Assembly: GCF_030247195.1 (NCBI RefSeq)
Contig: NC_080671.1
Span: 297,705,586 to 297,769,585, forward strand
Direction of reading: 5' to 3'
Origin: Topomyia yanbarensis
Lineage: Eukaryota; Arthropoda; Insecta; Diptera; Culicidae
DNA length: 64,000 bases
The notes below the pieces were generated by a model, which saw only the letters and a list, made by a program, of their open reading frames with translations, did not search any database and had not been told where the DNA came from. A program made the translations under genes and the position numbers. Positions 1-12,271 of the stretch are shown piece by piece; the first letter of the stretch is position 1; each line of letters starts with the position of its first letter.

Positions 1-689
1 GGAATTTGTTTTTCTATGACGCAATGCAGGAGGAATGAAGAACGAAGAATCCTAAGCGAAGAATGGCTAGTGGCGATTATCATCTAGGCCATTCGTGTGC
101 CGATCGGCATGATGCGTGAAGATGAACATCGCATGAATGGTTAAATTCAACAAACAACGATGCGAACAAGCAGCGAACAGCAGACATCAGATTCGAATTT
201 TTTGTTTCTTTGTGTTGTTCATTTTCGGTGATTCGGTGCCTTCGTGCGGCGAACGGGGTAGCGTTATTCGAAGCATGGGTGAATAACACGACGAATATCG
301 CATTGAGGATGAACGAATGAACTAGTTTGGTGAAGAACATTTGCAACATTGGTGTCGGTTTCTGATGAGACGAAGTCGAACCGCACCTATGATTTTATTA
401 AGATATATAGTACTATTACTGTGCAGAGATTGACAGCCCGTTTTTGTGGTACTAATGCTATTATATAGCACCAGTGCACAATTGTCATGCTATTAGACAG
501 CTTGAATTGGCTGTCAATTTCTGCAATGTGGTTTTGTAACGATGTTCCTTTTCGGTGCGATGAGCAAAAAGGAAAAATATTAAAATTCTGTTTGGAACCG
601 TAATTGGTTCCCTTTTAATGCATTGTAATGAATATCTATGAGAATTTTATTCCCGCGCGTTATAAATAATGTTTTATGAAAATTAGCTT
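1..689. other. No recognisable gene
   Basis: Short open frames on the minus strand (80-349, 580-762) have no recognisable domain, and their composition is that of random A+T-rich DNA. I see no repeat that I can relate to another part of the window. Confidence 0.6.
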
Positions 690-755
690 TAGTAAGTCTC
701 GAACAAAGGTACCTTGCCTCGTTAACGGCAAGTGCGCTTCTACTGGCTAGGCTAT
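690..755 (-). repeat. tRNA-like SINE head fragment
   Basis: Read on the minus strand, this stretch resembles a tRNA-derived RNA polymerase III promoter. It has an A-box-like TAGCCAGTAGAAG near 749-737 and a B-box-like GTTCGAGAC at 703-695. Between them CTTGCC pairs with GGCAAG around an 8-nt loop, like an anticodon arm. The acceptor stem does not pair convincingly, so it is probably not a functional tRNA gene. What follows on the minus strand lacks the tail of the other SINE family in this window, so it may be a different family or a decayed tRNA. Confidence 0.4.
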
Positions 756-991
756 ATTGCACATGTTCGAATGAAATGAAATATGGCGCATATAACCTTC
801 AATAATAGTTGCATAAAGGATAAATCCACAGCATTATGATAGCATTATATCGGTTTTATATTTGCTATATACTGGCACTAAATGCACATGTAAAGCATAC
901 ATGCTTTACAGATCCTTGAAGCATGTGTGCCTTAAATCTGCTTTATACACGTATACAAAGCAAGGGATAATGCTATATGTAGGCTGCGCAT

Positions 992-1709
992 TAGACTGGT
1001 TCAATATTTGACTTTTAGCTCCACCAGGCTTTACTGATTCCTTTTATAGCCCTTAGAAATTAGTATGGAAAATCGGTTAACATTGAAAATAAATTGTTAA
1101 AAAATCACCTCATCAATCAATTAATCAGAACATTATATATTTCTAAAGGGATTCTACTGAACCAATTCTTGGAACATTGTAAGTTTGTGAAAATTCGCTG
1201 AAAAAAGTTATTAAATAAAGAAGTAGCATGACTTCAAAACAAGTGGATTTTATTATTAATCATAGCAACCCTGTTTGAATAGCTACATCGCTATGTACAA
1301 GTGTAAACTAGACTTGCCAACCAACGCTCGCGGGTGGTAGATGCAGTTATTGAAACAAGGTTGCTATGATTAAGAATAAAATCCACTTGTTTTGAAACCA
1401 TGCTGCTTCTTTAGTTAATAACTTTTTTCAGCGAATTTTCACAAGCTTACAATGTTCCACGAATGTATTCAGTAGAAAGATACATTTAGAAATATATAGT
1501 GTTCTCAATAATTGATTGATGATGTGATTTTTTTAAAATTTATTTTCGATGTTAACCGATTTTCCATACTAATTTCCATATAAACTTTGAAATTTTTGAA
1601 GGCTCCGTAGGCACAACCGATCGGTACCAAAATTTGCACGATTACTAAGGGCCATAAAAGGAATCAGTAGAGCCTGGTGGAGCTAAAAGTCAAAAATTGA
1701 ACCAGTCTA
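992..1709. mobile_element. Inverted-repeat (foldback) hAT-like nonautonomous element
   Basis: Two long arms are reverse complements. Arm 1 runs about 992-1277 and arm 2 about 1351-1709, with a ~70-bp loop. The outer 29 bases differ at one position and begin TAGACTGGTTCAA. Arm 2 has an extra stretch (about 1580-1645) missing from arm 1. Immediately outside are CTGCGCAT (984-991) and CTGTGCAT (1710-1717), an 8-bp target duplication with one mismatch. An 8-bp duplication fits hAT-type insertion. There is no transposase, so the element is nonautonomous. Confidence 0.8.
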
Positions 1710-1717
1710 CTGTGCAT

Positions 1718-2816
1718 GTATGCATTTATGATGCCAATATAAAGCTTGATTGCATTGTTGATGCTATCATTGAGTTTCAATGCAACATTAGTGTGAATGT
1801 ATAGCCAATAATGTACAACGGTTTAATGCTTATGGTTACTTAGGACGCTTCGACTGGTTTGATTCTCTACACTGCGATCAAAGGTCGGACGAAACGAGTA
1901 CCTGGCACGAACAACCGTGGACGGTCTCTCACTCCGTAGTGGTCAGAGAGTGCACAGAATTGTACGCGCAAAAGTCATATAAGGACTTTCTGAACGATGG
2001 ATTTATCTGGCAGCATTTATCTGACAGCAAAGACGCTCGAGCTAAGCATTCAAGTGCACATACTATCGTATCGTTCACCAGATGAGAGCTGTACATAGCT
2101 TCTATGCTAATTATTATGACAGTAGCGGTAAGAGCGATCATAAAAGAGGCTGTGCTGTAAACATTCTCCCAACAAATATAATGGTTTTATATTTAACTAA
2201 CAACAACCGTGACCACATCGTTACAGTTGCAAGTAAGATCTCCGTTTGATGGAGCATGGAAAGCCCTTCTTGTTTTGCCCGGGAAAATTGGGAGTTACTG
2301 AGTGCTTTATCGGGAAAATCGTACCCACTTACTAGATACAAATAATAGTTTGAGTTCTTTCGCATTGCCATTCCGGGCAATGAGAAAGGCGACACTTAGA
2401 TTAGAAAGGTAATGAGAAGGCGGTCACTGAGGCAGTATAAGGTGATATTTATAAAAGATCGCGCAGTTTCAACGAGTTTTGCAGTATTTCTTGTCTGACG
2501 ACGCTTGATAATTGGCCAATTTCGTAGGACAATAGATGTTTAGGAATCCCAAAGTTATAAACAACCCTCGGTTTAAAGAAAATAGATGAAGGTTGTGATT
2601 TCCTTCGAGTGATATTTCGGGTTATGTGCAATTATTATACGCATCTCCGGCGTATTGGAGTCGTGGAGAGCAGTCTCTGCGTTGTGGTGATGGTTATCGC
2701 AACATTAAACATGTTTTCTGGTCGTGCGCATAGTGTTCTAGAGCTCCGTTAAACGAATTCCTTCGGCCTGGTTCCAGTCCGAGATGTGCTGCACTGATAA
2801 TATAAATTCGTAAATA
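1718..2816. other. Unassigned A+T-rich DNA
   Basis: No protein domain is recognisable in any frame. Minus-strand open frames at 1929-2141, 2138-2395 and 2449-2631 are short and lack family signatures. The phrase GGCAATGAGAAAGGCGACA near 2376-2395 resembles the short modules that end many repeats elsewhere in the window, so some of this is probably decayed repeat. Confidence 0.5.
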
Positions 2817-4700
2817 TAATTAAATCGATCATGCAATGTACGAATTCATTCGTTGTTTTCTGCAACGAAGTATTTTCGTGCATTGCAAATAATAGGTTTC
2901 GTTCATTTCATAAACAAGAATAGGCGCTTGCTGAACGAAAGCTTTCGTAAATTTTACACATTTAATGTACACTGCACGTATGTTATCGTTGGTAACGACA
3001 TTAATTTTCTTGAATGAAACGAAATGTTCTGTGTATTTTAAAAAACGGTTGTGTTTATTACGAACGATTTCGTTAGTCGCACGAACCTATTTCGTTTATT
3101 TAAGAAAAGTTAGTATTTATTAGCTTGTTGTTGTTTTCAGTCGATCTTTTGGGATCGATGTTTGACAACATCGATTTTTTTTTAATTTAAAAAAATCGAT
3201 ATGGCCGAATCGATTTTATTGTGGTACGAAGAAAAGGCCGCTTGATGAACGAAATTTTTTGTAAATTTCACTTATTTAGTTTACATTGCACGAATGTTAT
3301 CGTTAATAACATTATTCTTCATGAATGAAGCGAAATGTTTCGTTTATTTTAATAAACGTTTATGTATATTACGAACGATTTCATTGCTCACATGAATTTA
3401 TTTGGTTCATCTTAGGAATTTTTTCGTATTCATTAGCATATTATTTTTTCAATCGATAAGTTAAGATCGATGTTTAACAACAACGATTTTTTAACTAACT
3501 AAAAGGATCGATCTGGAAAATTCGATTTTATTTCAACCTGTTCACCTCTATTGGGGACTAGAAAGATTGTGGTATGATGATGAACGCTTGATGAACAAAA
3601 GTTTTCGTAAATTTTACATATTTAGTGTACATTGCAGGAACATTATCGTTGATAACGAAGTTATTTTTCATGAATGAAACGAAATGATTCGTTTATTTCC
3701 ATAAATATTTATGTATATGATGAACGATTTTGTTGGTCGCATGAATTTATTTCGCTTATCTTAAAAAGTTTTCGTATTTATTAGCCTCTTATTTCCTTCA
3801 GTCGATCTTTTGTTTGATAACATCGATTTTTTTTTAATTTAAAAATATCGATGTGGCCAAATCGATTTTCTTTTGGTACGAAGAAATTACCGCTTGATGA
3901 ACGAAAGTTTTCGTAAATTTTACTTATTTAGTTTACATTGCACGAATGTAATCGTTGATAACGACATTATTTTTCTTGAATGAATCGAAATGTTTCGTTT
4001 ATTTTAATAAACGTTTATGTATATTACAAACGATTTCGTTGGTCGCATTCGATCTTTTAGTATCGATATTTGACAGCAGTGATTTTTTTTTAATTAAAGG
4101 GATCGGTCTGGAAAATTCGATTCCATTTCAACCTGTTCACCATTGTTGAGGACTAGAAAAAATGTGGTGTGAAGAAATGGCCGCTTGACGAACGAAAGTT
4201 TTCATAACTTTTACTTACTTGGTGTACAATGCACGAATGTTATCGTTGATAACAACATCATTTTTCGTGAATGAAACGAAATGTTTCGTTTATTTTAATA
4301 AACGTATATGAATATTACGAACAATTTCGTTGGTCGCACGAATTATTTTCGTTCATCTTAGAAAAGTTTTCGTATTTATTATCTTCTTATTTTTTCATTC
4401 GATCTTTTGGGATCGATGTTTGACAACACCGGTTTTCTTTTTTTTAATAAAAGACACAGATCGATTTTATTGTGGTATGAAGAAATGGCCGCTTTATGAA
4501 CGAAATTTTTCGTAAATTTTACTAATTTAGTGTACATTGCACGAATATCGTCGTTGAAAACGACATTATTTTTCATGAATGAAACGAAATGTTTTGTTTA
4601 TTTTAATAAACATTTGTGTATATTACGAACAATCTCGTTGGTCGCACGAATTCATTTCGTTCATCTAAAAGAATTTTTCGTATTTAATAGCGTATTATTT
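2817..4700. repeat. Diverged tandem array, ~300-350-bp units
   Basis: A unit containing GAATGAAACGAAATG, then a TTTCGTTTATTTTAATAAACG-like block, then ACGAACGATTTCGTTGGTCG recurs with GAAATG anchors at about 3021, 3332, 3681, 3987, 4278 and 4586. Spacings are about 310, 350, 306, 291 and 308 bp. Units also carry GATCGATGTTTGACAACATCGATTTT-type blocks rich in GATC and ATCGAT, which can form small hairpins. A partial unit lies at about 2830-2900, and degraded echoes (ACGAAAAATTCGTA) continue to about 5200. The open frames inside it (3955, 4330, 4379) are array sequence. It behaves as a small satellite-like array, not a coding region. Confidence 0.8.
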
Positions 4701-5675
4701 TGACATTGCTCCTGCAGAGAAAATCTCAAACTTACCAACGAGCAGTTCGCGATGGCTCAACTGAATCCGTACTGCTCCGGATTCTGGATCAAATGGAAGC
4801 GAAAGAGGTTTAGGGAATCTTCCTGAAACCGGTGGACACGGATACGGCTACTAAATAGTCAGACCGAGACCGTCGTGAAGATCAACAATTATCTGACGTA
4901 TAGCAACAATGACTCCATATTCTATCTCTATTGAAACTAATTCGACGTTGACGGTTTGACGAATGGTGCTTGTAAATATAATAAAGACTTTCGTATATAG
5001 CAGCGAACAATTCGTTTGCCTAATGAAGCCATTTCGTAATAAGCCAACGAAAGTCGTTGCGTGGATTTCACTAAAAACTCGTAATGAAAAATAAAAGTGT
5101 TTCAATAGAACTATGAACGATTAATTATATGTACGAAAAATTCGTATATTTTATGAAAATTTTCTGTACGAATCTATTTCTTAGCAATTTACGAATATAT
5201 TCTATCAGTGTGATTATACTCGGTCCTTCCTATATGACTCCCATATAGGAATATACATATTTTTAACCACGATAAATTTCCAAATTTAGTTATATCTCCT
5301 CTTTTGGTTGACATTCTAACAGCTACCTGTAAATCTGATCCCAAGAGTTCCTGTGGATTCAAGAAGCCAGTTGGCGATCCTGTTCATGATGTTCTGACAG
5401 TGATCTTCCGCTTGCCAAAAAGCTGCAAGTTAAAATAATTTTCTGTCATTCTTGTCCATCCTCTCCCCACTATCCCTTATACGGTCTCTGTTGGAATCAA
5501 TCCCACTTGTTTATGTCTTTTGTCTTCCTTATAACAAGCCTGGTGTTTCTCCTTGTTTAAATTTTTAATCAAATAATTATTCTTGTCAAAACATTATAAA
5601 TTGTATATCTAGCCTTAATATTTCTTACTATATCCTTTAGTCTGAATAAGATTGCATTATTATTTATAATATACA
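4701..5675. other. Unassigned DNA between tandem array and next element
   Basis: A short stretch at about 4728-4850 is less A+T-rich and looks once-coding, but no family is recognisable. The minus-strand frame at 4851-5105 overlaps decayed tandem-array sequence. Nothing else can be supported. Confidence 0.5.
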
Positions 5676-6220
5676 GTCATCGGGGGTTACTTTACACCAC
5701 TGGGGCTACTTTACGCCAAAATTAAAAAATGATACGCTTCTAGTTCAAATTTAACGTTATAATTTGACAAAAGCAAAACGTAGTATTATTCGCTTGATCA
5801 AAGCAAATATAAAAACGCTTTTAATCCACCTAACAGTGTGATGAGACATTTCTTATAACTCTTATCACTCTCTTCGGATATTATATCGTTTGAGAACATT
5901 TAGAACTTGATGCTTCGCGATGTTTTTGATAACACATACTACATGGGATAGTGGCAGGACTCAGAGAATCGCTCAAATCAGCATAGGACAACATCAGTGC
6001 TAGAAATCTCAAACCAAATCAATGGGAAAGCGAAAAAATGGCCCATCAAATAGACATATTGTTAATGTTCTGTTAATAAAATATCTAAATTGTGGTGGGA
6101 AAGCTGATTTTTCCTGAAGGGGTTATATATTGTACTGAGGCAAAAAAATCGAAATTTTTTTTGAATCGATTTGAAATTTATACTTTACTCAAATTTCCAA
6201 CGCGACTGAGAACTAAGAAA

Positions 6221-6864
6221 TCAACGCTTTTTCTTGAAAAGGGCGACACTAGCAGTGATACCAGACTTGGTTTTATTTCCTATTTAAGAACTATTGTGTT
6301 TTTTACATCCTAGATTGCATGATTCAGTGATCGAAACCCAAAACTTCATAAAGTATTTGAAATTATTAAATTAATTGTTATTAAATTTGTTTTTGCTATT
6401 GAAATTGACAAAATGATAGTATCACCCCTTTGGCGATTGTTTACTTTTTCGGTCCCGCCTATCAGCATTGAAGTATCGCCCTCACGTTTTTTTTACAATA
6501 ACTACCGTTCTACACCACCGATTTCGTCCGTGTTTTTTTAATAGCGATCATTGTTATTATTTACAGCTGGTATCAGCTTGATAATCAAAAAAAAATACGA
6601 AAATAACAGTTTCGCCTCTAAACTGCTAGCAAAAAAAGTATCGCCCTGTTTGTTTGCATGGAGCGTGGAGGGCGAAACTTTAAATAAACAAACAAAAATA
6701 CAGTTTCGCCCGTTCTATTTTTTGCTGTAGTTTAAGAAATCAATTTCGTAGAATCCAAATTTTTAGGTTAATTTGTTGCGTTTCAAAGCCCCCATTCGCA
6801 TGTATAAAAAAAGCCTTATGTTTACATTTGTAAGTATCGCCCTTTTCACAAAAAAGCGTTGAAA
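6221..6864. repeat. Inverted phrase repeat (GTATCGCCCTTTTC) inside copy A
   Basis: CAACGCTTTTTCTTGAAAAG plus GGCGACAC at about 6221-6249 is the near reverse complement of GTATCGCCCTTTTCACAAAA plus AAGCGTTGA at about 6836-6864. Between them the phrase TATCGCCC or TTTCGCCC recurs at about 6420, 6474, 6612, 6640 and 6705, in part reversed. The pattern matches other phrase-type elements in the window. Target duplications were not identified. Confidence 0.5.
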
Positions 6865-7956
6865 TGCTATCGCTATCTCTGAAGTGCATGCGTGCATAGT
6901 TCCAAATTTTACTTCGACATCGACTTTTTCTAAAGGTGACTTCCCAGTAGTATCCTTGATTTGAATTATTATCGCTAATCCTAATGCCAAAGAACAAATA
7001 AAAACCTCTCGAAAACGAACCGTTTGGGAAAATCATCATCATTACTGGAATTTTCATTTTCACGAATCTTTTCGATAACCTTCCGTCACTTGCATTAATG
7101 CACTGGGTGCACAGTGCTCTGAAAATCTAGCGAAATCGTCTTAGGGCACCAGCGGGTCTAATTCAGAGCTATCTGCGCGGCGAGTTAAATCTGTAAAGAA
7201 GCCTAAAAATTAATTTCTATTCCATAATTTTCAGTTCAGCAATTCGAGAGATCGTGCTCACCGCAAGCCATGAAAAATAGACTACGTTGTGAAGCGATGG
7301 TCACTATTTATTAAAAAATCACGGTTAAATAAAAAATAAAACTATTAAAGAAATTCAAATAGTTTATAATTTTCACAAACTTATTAGAAAAAAATTGTTT
7401 AAGAAGCTTTCGTAATATTGTGTAGGAAAAAAGCTGAAAATTTCAGTATTTTCTCTATCTGCAAGAAGTCTACAAAATAAACCCTTCAAAACTACCTAAA
7501 AATTGTTGTAGTTCGATGCAATAAAAAATCTCCAAAAATGAAATGTACCTATTAATGTGAAACACAGTGAATAATACATACAATAAAGACCAATTTTTAT
7601 CAGTCTCATGGTGTATTTTAGGCTGACAAAATGGGGACATTGACTAAAGCGGGCATTTTTTTTATATAAACTGAAGCTGTTAAAATATTCTTCCCGTCCC
7701 TTGATGTAGTCTGATAACTATTTCTGATTATGATGAACTTTTTATTTTTGCATATTTCCATCTTCATGATAAGGAAGACATGCTCAAGAAAGGATTTACT
7801 CGAATTCAGTCTTGTTCGTCTGCTAGAGCCCATCAAACATATGTTCATATTTGGCTGATAAAATCGGGGTTTCAATGTATTATAATAGATATTCAGCATT
7901 CGAAGAAGTTTCTTGTGAATGAGTGTAGAACGACTTTGTTTCTACTTACTTGAAAT

Positions 7957-9763
7957 CAGTGGCGTAGCCAGAAATTCGGTTTGGTGGGGGATTGGTGAAA
8001 ATCGATCTTACTGTCCAAACGGCATAATTCCGAAACTGTAATTTTTGAAGTTTTAAAATTATGCAGAATTAATTTTTCAGAAAATAGTAACAGAGTTCGT
8101 GTCTAGCGAATTTGTTGAGACTTTATTGTAGTCATGAATATTAGCCTGAGAAAATTCACCATAAATACTTCTTGGACGATATACCGTCAAAATTATTTTA
8201 TCAAATGATGCGCTGTTTTACGTTTGTAAAACTCATCGAAGATACTAAACCTCCGAAATTGGCGGTTTCAAAATGATGCTATCTTGACCTTAAATTACTG
8301 TTTTTAAACACTTGACCTATACATATAATTGGTCATACAAGAAAAATCAATTGCTCATCAAAATCGATCAGAATCTGCTAGAATCGGATGGAAATCGTCT
8401 TTTTTTCATAAATTTCTCTCTACATTCGGAAAGTGTTATCCTCGTTATTAATCAAATTACGTTTTCGTCTCAACTCGACGCATTCCCAAAATAAAAACCT
8501 GTTTTAATCCACCTAGTGGTGCAATTGTGGTTGTCTCATTTGTCCAGACTACGATTCCATGGCTGGTTATGTTCAATACAATGGTGTAAATGAATATTAC
8601 ATGTTCAGTACGATTTGCACATACATACAATGGATCGACAGCCACGATCTTGAGATACTATGTGATACTGAAACATCGCTTAAAACTAGCGGCGGATCAT
8701 GGAGAAAGATCCGGGAGGTCCAGGTCCTGCCGAAAATTTTCAACTTGTTAAGAAATTTTAAACTAGTTTTAATTTTAAAGTAGCAACCCCTCACTGCATA
8801 CTCCCTCCGGGCCGGTATGATTGACGATTTTAGAGTGATTGCATAACCTTTCTATATGAGAAAGGCAAAAATGTACCAAAGTCCAAAGAAGTCAATTTTG
8901 TCAAACATCTCAATGTTTCGTGCATTTTAAAGTCATTTGGCATCAAAAATACAAATTTGATTTTGAAAATTTTTCATTTCAGTTTATATGGGAATTTGCT
9001 GCGTGATTGCACTCTTCAACTTGCAACTCCGAAACCGAAAGTCCAATCAATAAAAAATTCAATAGCAGCCGATGGGAAGGTTGTACCTTTCATTTGAGAC
9101 TAACTTTGTGCAAATCGGTCCAGTTATCTTTGAGAAACAGAGGTCACATTTTTTCCACATACACACATACATACACACACAGACATTTTCCGATCTCGAC
9201 TATCTCAGTCGATTGGCATATGACACTCGGCTCTTCGGGTCGGGATTAGATTAACGAATTTTAGAGTGAATGAGAAAGGCAAAAACATTTTTAGCAAATA
9301 TTGAAAGTCATTTTTTGGCGAGCAGTTCTATGTTTCATAGACATTAAATCAATTTTAACTTCGCTTTCTATTAAATAAAGACCCTTATTACAGTACATTT
9401 CTACAAAAACGAGCTCATATTGAAAATAAATCTGAGGATTATGATTGATTACAGAACTCTGGAATTTTCTATTGGAATGTTTTCAGGCAGAAATTTGATA
9501 TTGATGCTATTAGACAACTGTGAAATCAAGACCAATAGATCAGTTACATATCAGGACCCCATTCCGACAATTTATCAAAAGTCCTCATGACGTTTACAAC
9601 AACAGGTTATCAATCTACGGATCAGATAATTGTTATTGTAATATTGAATTAAATCAGTCTGCATCAATAAATTTTCAACTTCAATCCAATATTTTTTGTT
9701 GGGTGTGGTGAGGGGGGGTTGTATGGTGTCGAACCCCAAAACCTTCTCTTGGCTACGCCGTTG
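7957..9763. mobile_element. hAT-like nonautonomous element with CAGTGGCGTAGCCAG termini
   Basis: The left end CAGTGGCGTAGCCAG (7957) matches the reverse complement of the right end, CAACGGCGTAGCCAA (ending 9763). Flanks are CTTGAAAT (7949-7956) and CTTGGAGT (9764-9771), a degraded 8-bp duplication (6 of 8). In copy B the right end survives at about 59025-59040 while the left end is missing, which suggests copy B suffered a deletion. There is no coding capacity. The interior carries two AATCCACCTA/GAGAAAGG-type modules. Confidence 0.6.
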
Positions 9764-11157
9764 CTTGGAGTTATTTATTTCGCTTTTCATTTTCCGATAT
9801 GTTTCAGATCGATTGATGGTTATAAGTTAGAAAAATTGCAGTCAGAAGGTTCGCACAACTGAACATTTTTCTATTGATAAGTTATCAAGTTCCTTCCAGA
9901 CAACTTGGAAGTGCTCGGTGATTATTTCTAGCGGTTGTAGATAGTAAAATAAAATACAAAATTTGTTTTATCGAAATAATGTTTAGCTTATTTCAATGGA
10001 TTATTACTATATTGAACAATAAATAGGCGAAAAAGAGTAATCAAGAAACAACAAGCCATTACTTTTAAAGTATTCAAAATAGATATTTAAAGTCTTCAGT
10101 AAAGTTATTCGCAAAAGTAAGAGCTACAAATTTGCTGAAGACATCATTTCGATATAATCACTTCCAAGAAAATTTGTGAAAATATCTCACTCATAGGGGG
10201 ATTAATCAGCAAAAGCACAATTCCAAAAGAAAGGGCATATTATCTCCATTAAATTCTCCGAAGATATTATTGACCTAAAATAAGCCGTTTTGGCGTTAAT
10301 AATAGATTATATGTTTTTGGTCATATTTCCGGCAATGAGAAATGATAAAAATCTTAATGTTAAATATCTCTTTTGATAATAGTCCGATTTCAACAATCTA
10401 TAGCTTGTTCGAAAGGTGTTTGTTAAAGCTATCTAAAAACATACAAATTGTTAATCTATATTGTCAATTTCGGCAGACAATTAAAAAAAAACTGCAAAAA
10501 ACGCCATTTTTACGCATTCAAACATTCATATCTTGGAAACTAAACATCAGAATCAAAAACAAATTAATAGCGTTCATACTGTTTTTTAGTTCTTTCATTT
10601 AAAATTGGTTTGGATAAGATCGGTTCAGCCATTGCTGAGAAACACGAATGAGAATTTGTCCGTTACATACACACACACAGACACACACACACACAGACCT
10701 TGTCCCAAATCGTCGACCTGAGTCGATTGGTATATAAGACTCGGCCCTCCGGGCCTCGGAAAAAATCTTGAAAGTTTGAGCGAATTTTATACATTTCTTT
10801 TATAAGAAATGTAAAAATGGATATAGGCGTAAGAAAATACTTGCAAGTAATCGTAGTAGGCGATGAAACTGAAATATAAAATATACGTAAAAACATTGTA
10901 ACGTAAATTCTCTTGGGAAAGTATGATATACTAGTCAAATTATTAGATAAGTGGGCATAGATTACGTGAAATTAACCTGGAAATGTAATGCAATAATTTG
11001 TGTTTGTACTTTACGCCAAGCTTTACTTAAGTCTATATAACAGAATCTGTATATTTGATCTAGAATTTACTCCTTTTTGGAATTTGATTCTAAATCAAAG
11101 CAGATTTTTGTTAGCGTACTAGTTTAACTGTTTTGAAAAATTACAGGAGGGGAATTG

Positions 11158-12271
11158 TGGGCAAAACCGATACTGTGGGTAAAACCGACGCCCCACAATT
11201 TTTCCTAGATATCAAATTTTTATTTATTTCATAATGGCACATTATTATTAGCACGTTTAGGTAGAGCATTTGAAGAAAAGTTGAATTTAAGCTAGTACGG
11301 CGTATGTCATAAAAATAAACAAAACATACGACAGTAGCGTTCATACTCGTTCATAAAAAAAATGTGCGCTGTTGGGATAAAACCGACACCCTATGGTTAG
11401 GGTAAAACCGACACTCTGTTAAGATGGTTGTGTTTAGTTGAGATTCATTACAAAATGCTGGAGATCTTTGTGACACTTCAATTACACTATTAGCACACTA
11501 TAGTAATAGCAGAAATACACAGAAATATTTTTATTTTGTTTACTTCTCTTTAGAAATCAAGAATTGGGATTTTTGCTTATCTGATTCTATCGAAGCTTTT
11601 GCTATTTCTGCGAAAAGCTCATCGAACCGTATTTCTAGTGTTCTCTTGGTTTGTTATAGACGATCACAATGAGACAATGATCTTATGTATATCCCGGTAG
11701 ATCGTTGATGATCAGAGTCCGAAAAATCAAATCTGAAAAAGAAGTGTATGTTACTTATAAGTGGATGAATCCGATTAGTAGAACGTAGAACCTTCTCTTA
11801 CGAAATAAAATGACACTGAAGCTTGCAATGATGTGTGTAAGGATTATTTGGAAATACCCCTATCAAGAAATAATCCTATAGCAAAAAATACTCTTATTTA
11901 TAGTACTACGCTTTCGAACTTTCTTCCCCTCACTACATGATGAAGCTATAAGAAGCATCACACATACTCACACTGTAATAATCACGCATATATCTCATTT
12001 TTAATAAAGATAAAGATTTTAATAAAGTAGAAAGAAAATAAATTAAAGGGGGTGTCGATCTTACCGATATGGGGTGTCGGGTTTACCAGCAGTGCCTACA
12101 AAAAGCAACTTTGTTTTCCAAGTTTTACAACCAATAATTATTAATTAAATTTTATTTTTTGAAGCGCTGACAAAATTAAGCCTTGTTGAGAGTTTTCTGA
12201 AGAAGAATTCTGCATAGAAAATATAATTTTATAACTCAGAAAAAGTGTTAAGCTTAAGGTGTCGGTTTTAA
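11158..12271. mobile_element. MITE-like element with phrase GGTAAAACCGAC in mirrored arrangement
   Basis: The phrase GGGTAAAACCGACACC occurs in forward orientation at about 11158, 11177, 11374 and 11399, and in reverse (GGTGTCGGTTTTACC-like) at about 12051, 12072 and 12259. CTGTGGGTAAAACCGACGCC on the left pairs with the reversed CTGCTGGTAAACCCGACACC on the right. Several forward copies on one side and several reverse copies on the other suggest subterminal binding sites. Exact edges and target duplication are uncertain, and no protein is encoded. Confidence 0.5.

Larger units (their letters stand above)
5811..10817 (+). repeat. Large composite repeat, copy A
   Basis: Nearly the whole interval recurs in the same orientation at 56447-60116. 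Both copies start AAAACGCTTTTAATCCACC and end TTTTATAAGAAATGTAAAAA. Copy A contains about 1480 bp (6502-7984) that copy B lacks. Three right-end-like modules occur inside: CCCTCCGGGCCGG plus ATATGAGAAAGG at 8811-8868, GACACTCGG plus GAATGAGAAAGG at 9221-9280, and GACTCGGCCCTCCGGGCC plus TATAAGAAATG at 10738-10812. The last two follow a CA microsatellite. The unit TTTTAATCCACCTA occurs at 5820 and 8502. No protein is recognisable, so it is a mosaic of nonautonomous elements that was copied as a whole. Confidence 0.85.

Noticed and set aside
690..755. Functional tRNA gene
   Set aside because: The acceptor stem does not pair and the A box is imperfect; a tRNA-derived SINE or relic fits better.
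6740..7063. Minus-strand 107-codon frame as a gene
   Set aside because: It overlaps the GTATCGCCC phrase repeat and has no domain-like sequence.
5811..10817. Paired composite repeats as LTRs of one giant retroelement
   Set aside because: The copies lack LTR features (TG...CA ends, primer binding site), contain MITE modules, and the DNA between them is a mosaic of unrelated elements on both strands.
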